Shown here: positions 11,516-22,871 of the stretch, piece by piece
Layout of the letters: each line of letters starts with the position of its first letter
Position numbering within the stretch: position 1 is the stretch's first letter
Origin: Ophiosphaerella korrae
Lineage: Eukaryota > Ascomycota > Dothideomycetes > Pleosporales > Phaeosphaeriaceae
Reading direction: 5' to 3'
Length of the DNA: 64,000 nt
Assembly: GCA_028456385.1 (NCBI GenBank)
Contig: JALNQF010000184.1
Coordinates: forward strand, 20,717-84,716
Position numbers and translations under genes: made by a program
The notes under the pieces: model-generated
The model's input: only the letters and a program-made list of their open reading frames with translations
Databases searched by the model: none
What the model was told of the DNA's origin: nothing

Positions 11516-11750
11516 TGTGGAGGCGGTTGTTCCTGCGAAAAGGAATACCAGTGGCCAGAATTGTGTAGACGTAATTGTCCGGTAACAACCAAGTTCCGGG
11601 GGTGACTAACGCCGATCTGAGCACTACAGAGGGTGAAGGCAATGTTGTATATATATAGTAATTTGTGACAAGCTCACCAGGAGTGTACGAAGAAAGGCAC
11701 GAGGCTCGATAATCGGTTCGGAATCTCAGCATAGTCACTAGATAATTAAC
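11516..11750 (+). repeat. Duplicated flank, copy A
   Basis: About 230 bp directly after the BTB pseudogene that reappear at 14391-14592 with many transitions. The shared core AGAAAGGCACGAGGCTCGAT continues through the following CGGTTCGGAATCTCAGCAT. Copy B lacks about 30 bp around the TATATATATAG stretch of copy A. Confidence 0.85.
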
Positions 11751-12398
11751 GTGCACAATCGCGTAATGATTAATTGATGAATTGATCCATATAAACGTTC
11801 TTATACACTCTATATAGAGGCTACAGTAATTGCGCGACTTTTACTCCCCTTGGGCGAACAATCCGCTATATACATGCCTAACCCTACCAACGCAACCAAA
11901 AGTTTTCTTTAATATGATAGGAAGCACAATAAATAGTAAATACTCCAACTTGTTTTGAAGGGAAAAAAAAACCCCCCCCCCCCCCCCCCTAGTATCAAAG
12001 GAGGACCTGATTGTTGCCTCTACGGTCTTTACCAAAAGGCATCATGCCCCCTTCTGCAATGATTGTGTACTTGCAGAGTTGCCGCTGCGACTGCCTAGCC
12101 AACCATCGTCAACCGGCAATGTTTGCAGCGTCTAGTGACAACAAGTTCTCTGAGCCGAACAACATCACCACTCACTCAAATAATTCTTAGATAGCTAGCT
12201 AGCTATGCCGCCTAGTCAGCCTTTGGCAGACCAAGCATAGCGGGGCGCTCTGTGTTCAGTTTCTTGTTCCTACAAATTAACCTCCTACTACATTCTAATC
12301 GTACCCCAAGAGGCTCTGAGCTTCGCGGTGCGTTCCATATCTTCACGGCTGTGGTTGGTAACATCAACTGAGTCTCTCAATTGCAATACAATCTTAGG
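11751..12398. other. Intergenic or decayed upstream part of the phosphotransferase
   Basis: Contains a poly-C run at about 11971-11989. Around 12150-12175 a short stretch reads SEPNNITTHSNNS, which resembles the N-terminus of fungal APH-type proteins, so the relic annotated next may start here. Otherwise nothing recognisable. Confidence 0.35.
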
Positions 12399-14043
12399 AT
12401 GGAAAACAGCCAAAAAGTCATCGCAAAAATCACTCACCCTAATGCTAGCCTACGAGTACTTACCACATCATCATCAGAAGTGGCGACCATAGAGTTTGCC
12501 CAGACCATTCTAAATATACCTATTCCAAAAGTTTATACTTAGAGTGCTACCAATTAAAACCCTGTCTAAGTAGAATATATTATTATAGAAGAAGCAAGAA
12601 GCTCCTAACTTTACAAAGTCTAGCAGGACTTGTTACTATAGACGAAATACGACGTTATTTGTAAGTTTGTAAACGTTAAAAGGAAGTTACTTTTAATCTC
12701 TTTTAGTAATTACAATCTATCCTACTTATATACCTAATTTGCGGTCGATTTAATTTATAAATTTTAGTAGGTTAGGATTATTATATTTAAGGATAGCGAG
12801 ATTGTAGGATACAAGCCTGCTATTGTTACAACTAGTTTATAAGCAAATTACGTTATTGTATTAGGCCTATTACTCAAAGAGAGTTTTAGGAGAAACAGCG
12901 AAGTAATATACAATACTATAGTCCCTATAAGCGTTAAAACGCTAATAAGATTTGAAAGCTAGACTCTAAATAATTGTAGGGACATCTTCTGTAGGATACC
13001 TAGAGTCTATCGCTTGTTATAAGATTAATTAGATTAACTCTTACGCGAAGCTACATAAACTAAAGGAAATACTATAGTAGTATATATACCTAGAGTAGAA
13101 TTCTCCTAAGGTTTACACGACTTTGTTGTAGAAATACCTATCTATAATTCTACACATTAGTCCCAAAGACCTAGAGCTCGCTTCTCCTAGACTTTAGTGC
13201 TCTGATTTTCATGCTAGTAACATCTACATTAACGAAAAAGCCTAGATTTTATATATTATTGACTAGTAGGGAGCGTAGGCTACCCTAGTATTTATTAGGG
13301 CCAACCCCCTACTACTTCTAGACTATGGATGTTAGACCGCAGCTCTACTCCACTGCGCCAAAAGGTAGATGAGTATTCAACAACGTTGAATACCAGAGTA
13401 GAACAGTATATATTGTTACAAGGCCCACTAGCCCTTGGCTCTCGGCTCAGTATGCGCCAATCGCAATACCACTACAGCCCTGCAGGCCTTGTAGGCGCCG
13501 AAGCCTAACAATGGAATCGAGATGTTGATAAAGCTCCCTGATGATTTTAAAACACTCGATGACGCTACAAAAGATCGACTTAGATACTAAGTATCTTAGT
13601 CTATCTTAATTTACACGTACGAAACATTAACAGTAGAGAAAAATCCTCTAATGTATAAGGCGATGCGGCATTCTTATAGCTAGACTCTTAGGCAGCTAGA
13701 AGCTTTTGCTAGTTCTACGTAGGACAATTGCCTCTTTCCTTTTGAAGAATGTTTGATTCGCGTTAAGAGGTATGTTGATTTACTTTGTAGTTAGCTTTCC
13801 TAGCTTACAATTTAAACTAGGGAATGGAATCACTTCAGTACCAACGATCCGTGTCCGTACAATTTCCCAGCAGAAAAAATACGGCAACACGATGTGGAGG
13901 CGGGGTCGTTCAATAAGAGCCAGGAGATTTAGAAAGGGTTACAAGGTGTTCTGACCGATGATGGCTATGCGTCGAACGAGACTTTCAGTAAGGCCGTGGA
14001 GATACTCAAGGACCTGCGAGAAACAGAGGAACGGGTCGGATAG
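12399..14043 (+). pseudogene. APH-type phosphotransferase (aminoglycoside phosphotransferase fold), RIP-destroyed
   Basis: The first 48 codons are clean: MENSQKVIAKITHPNASLRV, then EVATIEFAQTILNIPIPKVY. From TAG at 12540 onward stop codons are frequent but the kinase-like order remains readable. VEYIIIEEA is followed by TKYDVIC and F-x-E-K-Q-R. The catalytic loop S-D-F-H-A-S-N-I-Y-I lies at about 13200-13233, and I-I-D-W-Q-G-A (with W-to-stop) at about 13253-13274. The C-terminal lobe reads LPDDFKTLDDATKDRLRY, then CPYNFPAEKIRQHDVEAGSF and LTDDGYASNETFSKAVEILK up to TAG at 14041-14043. Stops sit where CAG, CAA or TGG codons are expected. The family includes many fungal phosphotransferases of unknown substrate. 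The 5' end may lie upstream. Confidence 0.78.
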
Positions 14044-14390
14044 TAGATCTTGGTGGACGGCGTAGCTAGTTAACCCACCATTTTCTGGATATGGATAGTA
14101 ACGATGCCGTAAGTGGCTATGAGGATTGTTAGCCACTTATGCGGCTTGCCATCCTGAGAGAAGAACTTGACGCTGGCTGGCGCCAACACTTCTTGCAGCG
14201 TTTAGCCTCGCCTAAATCACCGGCTGCACCGAACAGCTTTTCCCCACGAAAGAAGCCGCGCCAGCCCTTAGTATGATGAATGGAATTGGTGATCTGGACA
14301 GTCTCGTGAAGGTGACGTAACGAGGCACCAAGGATATGAGTAGCTCCAGGCTTGAACGAAGCGCGTCGACCACGCAGTCTCAAATTGTGG
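14044..14390. other. Unassigned, GC-balanced gap
   Basis: No convincing gene. A minus-strand open frame spans 14129-14461 but crosses into the copied flank and has no recognisable motif. Confidence 0.35.
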
Positions 14391-14592
14391 AAGCGGTTAT
14401 TTCTGCGAAAAGAAATGCCAATGGCCAGACTGTGTAGACGTATTTGTCGGGTAAAAACCAAGTTCTGGGGTGACTAGCGCCAGTCTGAGCATTGTGGAGG
14501 GTGAAGGCAGCCTCACCGGGAATATACAAAGAAAGGCACGAGGCTCGATAATCGGTTCGGAATCTCAGCATATTCACTAGATAATTACATAG
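14391..14592 (+). repeat. Duplicated flank, copy B
   Basis: Second copy of the flank at 11516-11750, here upstream of the intact BTB gene instead of downstream of the pseudogene. Differences are mostly transitions plus one deletion of about 30 bp. Confidence 0.85.
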
Positions 14593-14760
14593 TAAGTTGC
14601 AAACCGAGTGGTTGTTTGCTGACGCGATGCTCACGTGACCGTCCGCGCCGCCCCCCTTCTCAAACAAGGGCTCTGAGCGTCATGGTCTCCTCCCTCCTTC
14701 TACCATCCACCACATTCACAACCTTCGACTTACGAGCTGATATCGACTCATATTTTCAGC

Positions 14761-15826
14761 ATGAGGTTCGCTACCAACAGCTTGTGAAATGTAATCACTG
14801 ACTTTGATGCAGCGAGTTTGGAGGGTTTCCCAGGGTTACACAACAATCAAGGCCATTGTTCGGTGGGCCTGCACCTGCAACCACCGGAGGTCAATCATCT
14901 TTAGGCAATCCTTTTGGGGGTTTTGGGGGTTTTGGGGCTTCGCCATCACCTGTCATCTCTGGAAATAATTCACCAGCACCCAGCCTGTTTTCTGGGGGTT
15001 CGCCACGACCTGCAAACTCCGCTCCCAAGAGTCTATTGTCGAATTGTTCTAGCAAATCGTACGTGTTCTTCTCACCTATGCTGTTCCAGCTTCTTATCCA
15101 AACGTATAAGCCTTGGTAGCCGTTTGTATCGCAAGACATCCGCATAGCAAGATGGTGGTTCCCAGGAGCCTCTAAAGCCGAGCAGTAAACTGACTTCGTT
15201 TCAGGAGATTTGAAGCAATCAAAGAACATCTCACAGGACCCGGTATCGAGATCCGAGTAGGTCCCACAGACGAACAAGATGGTATCGCAAAAACCTGGTC
15301 CCTCCCCAAAGCGCTCATTTCACACCACTCTCCCTTTCTAAAAGCGGCCTGCGAGCGAGACTTTCGCGAGCGCCAGGAAAATCTAATCCGACTGCCTGAG
15401 GACAACCCCGACGTGTTTGCCCTCTTCGTGGAATGGATGTACTTTGACCAATACAAGCTGAACGAAGCACAACTTGCCGCAGCCGCAATGGAAAAGGAGC
15501 CCAGTTTTCACGTCCACGCCTGGGTCCTCGCAGACAAGTTCTTATGCACCGCGTTCAAAGATTACGCAATGAAGCAGGTCAAACACCAGCATCAGCAGGC
15601 TACATTTGGTCTAGCTCCAGTTGGCCCAAAGCACCTCGACTACGCCATCTTAAATGGTTCGGCCGAGTCGGAACTCAGCAATTTTTTTCTCCAGCGCGTC
15701 GCCCATCTCTGGTTTCAGGCACCTGGCCAACTCTGCGGTACGGGAGAGGAATGGGATCAAGTGTTTGGAAAGCATGCCGATGCACGCAAATCCTTTTTTT
15801 GCCTGAGTAGAGGCTCGCACAAGTGA
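14761..15826 (+). CDS. BTB/POZ-domain protein
   Basis: Three exons: 14761-14765, 14813-15058, 15205-15826, 290 aa. Exon 1 is only ATGAG. It is supported by the pseudogene at 10416, which has the same ATGAG, intron and CAG|CGAG arrangement. The N-terminus is a Gly/Pro/Ser-rich linker (NPFGGFGGFGASPSP) of nucleoporin-like composition. The BTB domain follows: GPGIEIRVGPTDEQD, WSLPKALISHHSPFLKAACE, FRERQENLIRLPED, FALFVEWMYFDQYK and HAWVLADKFLCTAFKDYAMK. A helical C-terminal region ends FGKHADARKSFFCL. BTB domains dimerise and often recruit cullin-3; fungal stand-alone BTB proteins are an expanded family of mostly unknown role. The donor of intron 1 (GTTCGC) is weak, so the first two codons are the uncertain part. 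Confidence 0.72.
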
Positions 15827-16230
15827 GACTGGAAGCTTCTTTGTTGCTTTTGATTATGGAGCGTGGATGGGGGCGAGTGAGGGCGATGCTGGGTTGACGA
15901 ACATGGGTATGGCGAGTGATGGATTGCATATCAACATGTCCCCTAAGCATATGTGACTGCTTTGTTAGAAGATAGAAGACGATGGATATGCAAAACACAT
16001 TGAACAACCAGACACGACCAAAACTTTTCAAATTCTCGTCTTTCGCCAATCCGTCGCCCTAGGCAACGTGCTACTCAACCAATATAAAATATATCTAACC
16101 ATCGCCCCGGCTGAAACTACCCGATTACCCAGCACCCTGCCAAGGCTACCAAATCCGTAATTGTGATAATAAAAAAAAGGAAAGACATTACATGACATTG
16201 ACATTCTTCGACGCCTCCGATTCAGGACTC
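15827..16230. other. Convergent intergenic region
   Basis: Between the BTB gene (+) and the channel gene (-). No gene seen. Confidence 0.5.
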
Positions 16231-19036
16231 TTACTCGCGCTTGGGAAAGCCTTGAGGAGCCTGATTCCGGTAAGGATTGTTAGCGCTAACGTCCCATCTG
16301 CGCTCGCCGGTGTCTTGCTGTTCCTCTGTTACCGTGGGTGCGCGGGGCCGGCTGCGTGACCGTGGTGGTGGGACCATGGTTTGGTACTGGACTTCTTCAA
16401 AGTGGCCGGTTGATATTGAGGTCGGGGAGCTTGGGCCCGTGCTGCGTGATGGGGGAGGGGGGAATGAGGTGGTGGGTGGTGGGCCAGGAGGTGGTGCGTA
16501 AGGGGATAGCACCGATGGCGAAGTGGGAGCTGGCATACTGGGTGGTGCGCCTGGGAAATTTGAAGCTGCTGGTGAGAGCGCGGAGCCGCCCTTGCGCTTG
16601 CCAGAGCTGCCGGCTTTGGTCAGGAGGCCGCGGACTTCATCGAGATCGGGTCGGGCGTCGGTGCTAGGGCGACCAAGGGTGCTGACGTCGTCGCGTGCGT
16701 TCCAGGTATCGTCACGGACGTTATCGACACCTGGTTTGCGGCTGGTCAAAGAACTGACGGCTTCACCTTCCACATTGACACTGAGGTAGTCGGTACCAGT
16801 CGACTTGCCCTTTTCATCGCTGTCTTTGGGTTTGTTTAGAGGATTAAGTCGCTTGGCGTCCGCCTTTTCTTTATAGGCTGCATAGGCTGCAACAGCGTCC
16901 GCAGGAGGGATTGCCACAGACCAGCTTGGCTTATCAGCCGATCCAAGAGCAGCGTCTGAGCCACCTGGACCAGCGATGGGAACCTTGCGAAGGGCCAGAA
17001 CCAAAGCACACATGAACTTGGAGCGACGTGCTGTGCGGAGAGTCTCATTCGACCAATTGCTTTTGTGCAAGATCTCAACACGTAGCTCGAGCTTATTCAT
17101 CTCTGCAATGCTAGTAACCTCAATCTCAATGTCAGGATGGAAGTCGCGGCAGTTGGCTGGTTCCCGAACAAACGCAATCATCTCTTGCTTCAGAGCATTG
17201 ATGTCCTCAAATGAGGTATCAAAAGCACAAAAGACGGATACCTGCTCTCTCATAGCCTTGCTTCGCGTGATATTCTCAACCCACAAACTGTTTAGCACAA
17301 TATTGGGAATCTGGACAGTCTTGCCGTTGGTTACGCGCTTGAAAACAGTGTACAAGAGTTGGATGTGCTCGACGGTGAGCTGCTCGGCGGTGATATCTAC
17401 GCGGTCGCCAATATCGTAGGGATGCTTGACGAACAAAAAGATGCAGGAACCGAGAATCTCCTGAGCAGTGGTCGCAAAGATGAAGGACAGTGAGAGAAGG
17501 GCGGTAGCAGACGTGGTTAGTGTGGCGCGGAAGCTGGGAGCCAGGAAGGCGATGAAGACGAAGAGACAGACGATGAGGGTAATGGTGAGTAGGAGACCAT
17601 CGAGTGCGTTGATAGCTTGATCCACATCGTGCATACTGCTGTTGAGTGACTTGCGCTGCCTAGCATAGTCAGTCACAGTAAGAATCATCTCGTCAAGACT
17701 AATGTCCCCATTGCCATCGCGATCGATAGACGCAAAACATTCCTCAGCCTCTTCCTGGCGATCCGGGCCCATGACCTCGACCAGATCTTCTAAAGCCAGT
17801 TCGTTCTTGCCCTCCACAACAAAAGACATCCAGATACGTTTAGCGAGCGCTTCACAAGACTTGTTCCTCTCCAGAGCAGTCAAGACAACCGAGTGTGCTG
17901 AATTCGGGTCGAACACCTTTTTGCCAGTGATTTCAGACGCGATGGTGCCGAAAATGGACGTGATTTTATCTCCAATTCGTCCAGCATCCCGTCCAACCTC
18001 TTGGATGAGGCGCAGAGGGGTTCGGCTGCCTGAGCGGCCATGTTTGGCGGTTCCGCGCTTGCTACCGAGTCCAAGATCTAGAATGGTGTCCTGGATGGCA
18101 TAGTCCTCCTCAGCGAACTCGTTACAGTATGCTGGGAACAGAGTGCGCGAAGTGTCGTATAACACACCTAATAGGTAGATGTTGCGTTTCGATTCTTGAA
18201 TCTTGGCATCGAATTGCTTTCGGTGGTAGCTGATACTAATCAATTGAATCAACACACGTTCGGCGAGCACGATAATTGTGCAAACAAGAAGAGCCAGAAG
18301 CACAGATTGCATAGTGCTGATCCATGCTGGCTTGTCAGCTCCTTGTCGCGACGGAATAGGTTGGACGAGGACGGGGAAGGTGACCTGGTTGACGATCATC
18401 CAAAGGACAAAGGACAGGGATTTCTCGACAGCTCGCAGGAGAAGGGCATATTTTCGGACACCAGGGCTGACGACACCGATGAGAAACTCGAATATGTTGG
18501 GTAGAAAGTGCGCGACGATCTTCATGGCCCAGAAACTGAGCCAGACTATGCGTATGTTAGGATGGCAATTGATAGCACAGGATGTCTTACTCACTAATCT
18601 CGATCCATATCCAGAAGGCCTTTTGGTTTGTACCGCCAATTGAACCTTTGCTGACGCCAGTCTGGGAAAGAATGATGGGAATAGCCAGCAGGAGGGCGAT
18701 TGGGGCAACATAGATCATGTATCGCGTGACGATGCTGTAGTTGAGAATCTTGGTGTAGATTCTGCCCATTCGGTTGAGAGCCGTCTTCTCTTCGGTGTGG
18801 CGCGGTGGTAACGGTGCGCCAGTCCTCTTGTCCACCTCGGCCGCCCTTCTGCGGCCGCGATGGAACATGCCCGTCTTCTCTGACTTCTCATTGTTGGAGG
18901 AAGTGGGGGTGTGGCTGACGACAGTCTGAAGGGGGATGTCGGCAGTGCGGTTGTCCATGTTACCGTTGAGTGGCTGGAATCCCTGGCTGGACAATCGAAA
19001 AGACCGGTGGGAGGGGGATCGCTTGCTGGTCGACAT
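16231..19036 (-). CDS. EF-hand mechanosensitive ion channel (MscS family)
   Basis: Two exons: 19036-18595 and 18545-16231, 918 aa; the 49-bp intron is GTGAGT to CATAG. The N-terminus is polar. The first membrane segment is near residues 100-122 (MIYVAPIALLLAIPIILSQT) and several more follow. An EF-hand calcium loop DRDGNGDISLDE lies at about 419-431. The MscS pore helix and beta domain follow at about 480-580 (LSFIFATTAQEILGSCIFLF, then KHPYDIGDRV, QIPNIVLNSLWVENI). The C-terminal 230 residues are Pro/Ser-rich and probably disordered. This is the domain order of fungal Msy1/Msy2-type channels, which sit in the endoplasmic reticulum and control calcium release on osmotic shock in fission yeast. 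That role is family knowledge; no activity is shown here. Confidence 0.92.
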
Positions 19037-20773
19037 AAGGGAAGAAAGTCTAGTCTAAACAAGCAACGTGTGTGCCGTTGCGAAGTCCACCACTGGGGGG
19101 CAGTGTTTGCGTGAATTGGAATCTGGAATGTGCCTCAAGCACAGTTCACTCTGGGGAATACTTGGACAAAGGGAGTGCAGGAGCGACAGCAGTTGAGCGA
19201 AAGCCAGCCGTCGGTCGCATGTGCAAGCTGGGGCAAATAACAACAGCAATAACAATAACAAGGAGCGTCAAGCTCTGGATAGCACACGAATGCGCAGGGA
19301 AGCAGTGAAGGAGGGTAGGTGAGAGAGTGAAGAAAGAGTCTCAAGGGAGCTTCAAGATTGCTGGTCAGTTATGGCGCAGGAACCCTGGACCATGGTGTCT
19401 GCAGGAACGCAAGCCACAGGCCAGGGGTGGGTGACGTGAAACCAGGCTAACGACCGCTGCGGCAAATCACGGGCCTTCCCTGCCGGTGCCACCGACACAC
19501 TACCACCGGGGAGAGAAAACTACATGTCGAACCACTGCCCGCCCGGCGACAGTTGCCCTCAACGCTCCACTTGGTGCTCGTCTTCTCTTTAGCCTGCCTT
19601 CATCTACGGACAGCCAGGCTCGCTGCACACACGCCACCACTCAATACAACCCCTGGTGCTGATCCCATCTCGCCAACTACCCCTGCGTGTCCTTATCGAT
19701 AAACAAAGAGGTGATGCTGCAGTATTATCTCTGCTCCAAAAGTAAGTCTAAATGGTTCCATGTGGGACGCCATCCCCTCTGACGTGCAGCCACTTTGACG
19801 TGCCCAAGCAAGCAGTCAACCACACTTCTTTTTCCCGCTATCCAGCCATGCGTGTCTGCTGAAACACAAGGCTCAAGCGACCTGAGGCAGTCGGCATGCT
19901 CGAAGAAGCAGAAGCAACTGAATGAAACATGACTCTTGCTTGTTCTCCAAAGCGCAGCCTGGTTACTGGATCAACATCAAACCGTATCCTAACTATCCCC
20001 ATCCATCAGCACAATTAAACCTCGGAAGCCGAGAATAACATTTTGGCACGTTCGCCGACGGTCGACTGATCCCGACGCCAGCATACGTAACCACGCCCCT
20101 GTTGAGGCGCCACATACGCTAACCGAACTGGGCACTAACCGCGGTTTCACCACTCCCCAAATTGGGACCTTGCTCATAAGGGAGATGGTCCAAAGAACAT
20201 GGTGGCGCATGAAGAGCAATCGCGCCGACTCACCACCTCTAAGACTACGTCGTCCTGGATATCTCACCATTTTGAGCATTTCCATTCTCCAATCAACTTT
20301 ACTCAGTGCCGCTCAACCCGGCATTTGATAGTGATGATCAACTTCGTGATATAATTAGGCTAACTTCACTACCCCACATCGTTCATCAATCGCGAAGACA
20401 TAACCAGGTGGCGCTCACAACAAAGGTAGCGTGTCAAACAGCCGTACTCTATGTCCATTCAAAAGTCTAGGTATCTTTGCGCCATCATCTAATTCATCCA
20501 ACCTTTGTGTTATGCATCGCGACGGAAGCGCTGGCTCCTCTTTGTGGTACGCCACTTCTGGACGCACACGGACGCGGGTGGCACCTTGCGAAGCATGTCC
20601 CGATCGCCAGTAGACTACCGGTAAATCCTGAAAATCTCGACAGATGCTTTGCCAGCGCCCGGAGTACGCGTTGATCAAGCGTTTGTCAATCGCTCGCTTG
20701 CGACTGTGATTTGGTGTCCTGGTCTCGTCATGGTCGTAGTTATATCTTCTTACTCTCTCCTCGCCATCTCTTC
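19037..20773. other. Long intergenic region
   Basis: Promoter side of the channel gene. Open frames of 60-140 codons occur on both strands but none has a domain, codon regularity or paralogue here. I see no gene. A CAATAACAA-type low-complexity patch lies near 19240-19262. Confidence 0.45.
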
Positions 20774-22048
20774 TCAACTATTTCTACATAACACAAAACC
20801 TGCAACAACACACATGCCCCAATTCCACCTGGTCGCGCTGATCAGATCATCAACATTCAACACTCCAACACCCATATCCACCAACTTCGACCAAACACTA
20901 TTGCGCACGCTGATAGGCCAAGCCGGCGTATCCCAATATCTACTTTTCAGTCCTTTCTCTTCCGCTGCCCGGATCTGCTGTTTCAAAGTCTCCTGTTGTG
21001 TTTCCGTGAATCTCCCTAGCCACAAACCGCCCATTGCTGCTTTCAGACTCCCACTCGCATAGTAAGAGTTTGTCGTGTTATACTGCGATGCTGACACTGA
21101 GCGAAGCGGCGCATCATAAAAAATGTAACGGTTCGTAGAATTCTGCTGCACCAGCTCGAACGGCATTTTTCCCGAACCAACAATCGTCAACGGGCCTTGA
21201 TGAAGCGTAGCACCGTCGTAATACGTGAGCCAACTCCTGTCGCGCAGGTTTTGGAGCTGAGAAAGAAGAACTGGCCAGATTTTGTGGCCGTCTGTTTTGA
21301 CATCGATGAGCAGAACAGTGGAGGTTTTGGGATCCGTGTCGAACATTCCTGTCTCCTTGATCGATGTCCAAGCGGCACTCACGTTGCGATGCTCGAAGAT
21401 GTTGGTTAGGGGGTCTAGATAAAGACTGCGCAGCGTTCGGTGACGTCTGGCAGAGCTCCAGGAGTGGCTGACCAGCAGCTCTTGACCGTCTGTTAGCCAG
21501 ATGTCGGCTTCGATGCTTGTGCAGCCAGCTGCTAGCGCTTGGTACATGGGAACGCGGCGCCAGTAATCATTATGGGAGTGGCAGCTTTTCGGCACGATAT
21601 CGCGGCTGAAGTTGTCTCGCCATTCGTACTTATATGCGCCATTTTCATCTGGTTCTTTCCACTGGCTGACGATGTCGTCGAGACCGCTATGTCCCGATGG
21701 AGGGGCTAGTCGTGCTACCAGTGTGCTGGCGAGGGAGATGTATACTATGGCAGCAATAACACCAAAGACTGCTAGACCAAAGACAACAACCAACAACCAC
21801 CTCCATCCTCGTCGCTTCTTGCTGCCTTTCGATGTGCTAAGCCAATGCTTCAGTGCCCGTGGCCCATTGCGGCGATACCCTATGCTTTCAATTTTCCCAG
21901 CTTCCACCTCTTCAGGATTCGTCGCACTCGAAGTCTGACTTCCTGTCTTGTCTTGTGATGGGTTTGTATTCTGCGAATTACCACTCATCATCTTAGGGTA
22001 CACTGGCCGCGCCGTGACCAAGATGTCGGACTTCTTTTCCTGCTCCAT
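20774..22048 (-). CDS. AIM6-like PLC-type phosphodiesterase, membrane-anchored
   Basis: A single exon of 424 aa from MEQEKKSD; the codons upstream in frame contain no ATG. A polar N-terminus with a KKRR stretch precedes one transmembrane segment (about 85-110, LLVVVFGLAVFGVIAAIVYI). The luminal or extracellular part is a PLC-like TIM-barrel: SCHSHNDYWRRVPMYQALAAG, SIEADIWLTDGQELLVSHSW, LLIDVKTDG and YIFYDAPLRSV. The metal- and phosphate-binding His, Glu and Asp of the family are all visible in these strings. Yeast Aim6 was named from a mitochondrial-inheritance screen; the substrate is unknown. The C-terminus NVDDLISATRWNWG is typical of the family. Confidence 0.87.
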   Translation of the reverse strand: MEQEKKSDILVTARPVYPKMMSGNSQNTNPSQDKTGSQTSSATNPEEVEAGKIESIGYRRNGPRALKHWLSTSKGSKKRRGWRWLLVVVFGLAVFGVIAAIVYISLASTLVARLAPPSGHSGLDDIVSQWKEPDENGAYKYEWRDNFSRDIVPKSCHSHNDYWRRVPMYQALAAGCTSIEADIWLTDGQELLVSHSWSSARRHRTLRSLYLDPLTNIFEHRNVSAAWTSIKETGMFDTDPKTSTVLLIDVKTDGHKIWPVLLSQLQNLRDRSWLTYYDGATLHQGPLTIVGSGKMPFELVQQNSTNRYIFYDAPLRSVSASQYNTTNSYYASGSLKAAMGGLWLGRFTETQQETLKQQIRAAEEKGLKSRYWDTPAWPISVRNSVWSKLVDMGVGVLNVDDLISATRWNWGMCVVAGFVLCRNS

Positions 22049-22735
22049 AGTCAACAATATGTGCGTACAATCCAACAACGCAGAATTGAAATGTCAAACT
22101 GACTGTCGCCAGCTGAAGGATATCGCAATCCTCAAGTACCATATCCGAGGGTCTGGACTGCCACACTATAGAGATGCACTAGCCGCATGGGGAATCAACC
22201 GAGCTACAAGCCTAGAACTACTAGATTGTGGAGGAAAAGTATACACGCAACTTTACCATTTACGCATGCTCCCAAGGTCACAGAACTTGACTCACTTTCC
22301 TTCTAGACAATCATCCAGACCCCATGGCATCTTTGTATGAGCCCTACTTGCAGCCCCCAACCGCCCTTACTAGGATCGTCAAACCTTCCACAAAGCCATT
22401 GTCAGCCTGGCCATGGACGCCTCGGTGCCGCAATATTAGCACTTGCTTGCCTAACTAGCACAACAGTAAGCTTTAGGAAGCGTTTTGGCGGCTCTCGTCA
22501 TCGTTCATGCGGGGCGGCGTAGATTCGTTTCGATTCTAGGGGTAACGTGGGGCTGAGTGCAAGAAGGTTTTGTGCGCTGGGAACGGGGGTTTGCAGAGGC
22601 GCCAGATAAACAATTACAATCAGGTGTGGTGGAGCCGAGTGGTGGACGCTGGGTTTCTGGGCGATGGCGCATATCGATATGCGGCAGCGCCCGGAGTACG
22701 GATAGGCTTGTGATACTGTCCGGCTAGCACGACCT
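22049..22735. other. Intergenic left of the large element
   Basis: Promoter of the AIM6-like gene and then a GC-balanced stretch without any recognisable gene, ending at the target duplication at 22736. Confidence 0.45.
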
Positions 22736-22744
22736 AGATACGGC
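22736..22744 (+). repeat. Target-site duplication, left (9 bp)
   Basis: AGATACGGC, repeated exactly at 35471-35479 in direct orientation, immediately outside both ends of the inverted-repeat element. Confidence 0.85.
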
Positions 22745-22790
22745 GAGGCAGCAGGTCAACTGACTATGGATTTGCCTCGGTTGAGATGGC
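22745..22790 (+). repeat. Left terminal inverted repeat
   Basis: Begins GAGGCAGCAGGTCAACTGAC; positions 22755-22790 are the exact reverse complement of 35425-35460. Confidence 0.92.
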
Positions 22791-22871
22791 GCCAAACCAC
22801 AACAGGCATATTAACCGCTTTCAGCTGAAAAATAAAATTCTCATCTCAACTGAACGAAAGTTCATAGTCAG

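Noticed and set aside
13260..13380. tRNA-like stretch near 13320 and a shared GCGCCAAAAGGTAG string near 35785
   Set aside because: No T-loop consensus or acceptor stem could be built, and the left copy lies inside the phosphotransferase relic.
20415..20777. 120-codon minus-strand frame downstream of the AIM6-like gene
   Set aside because: Low-information charged sequence, overlapping open frames on the other strand, no motif.
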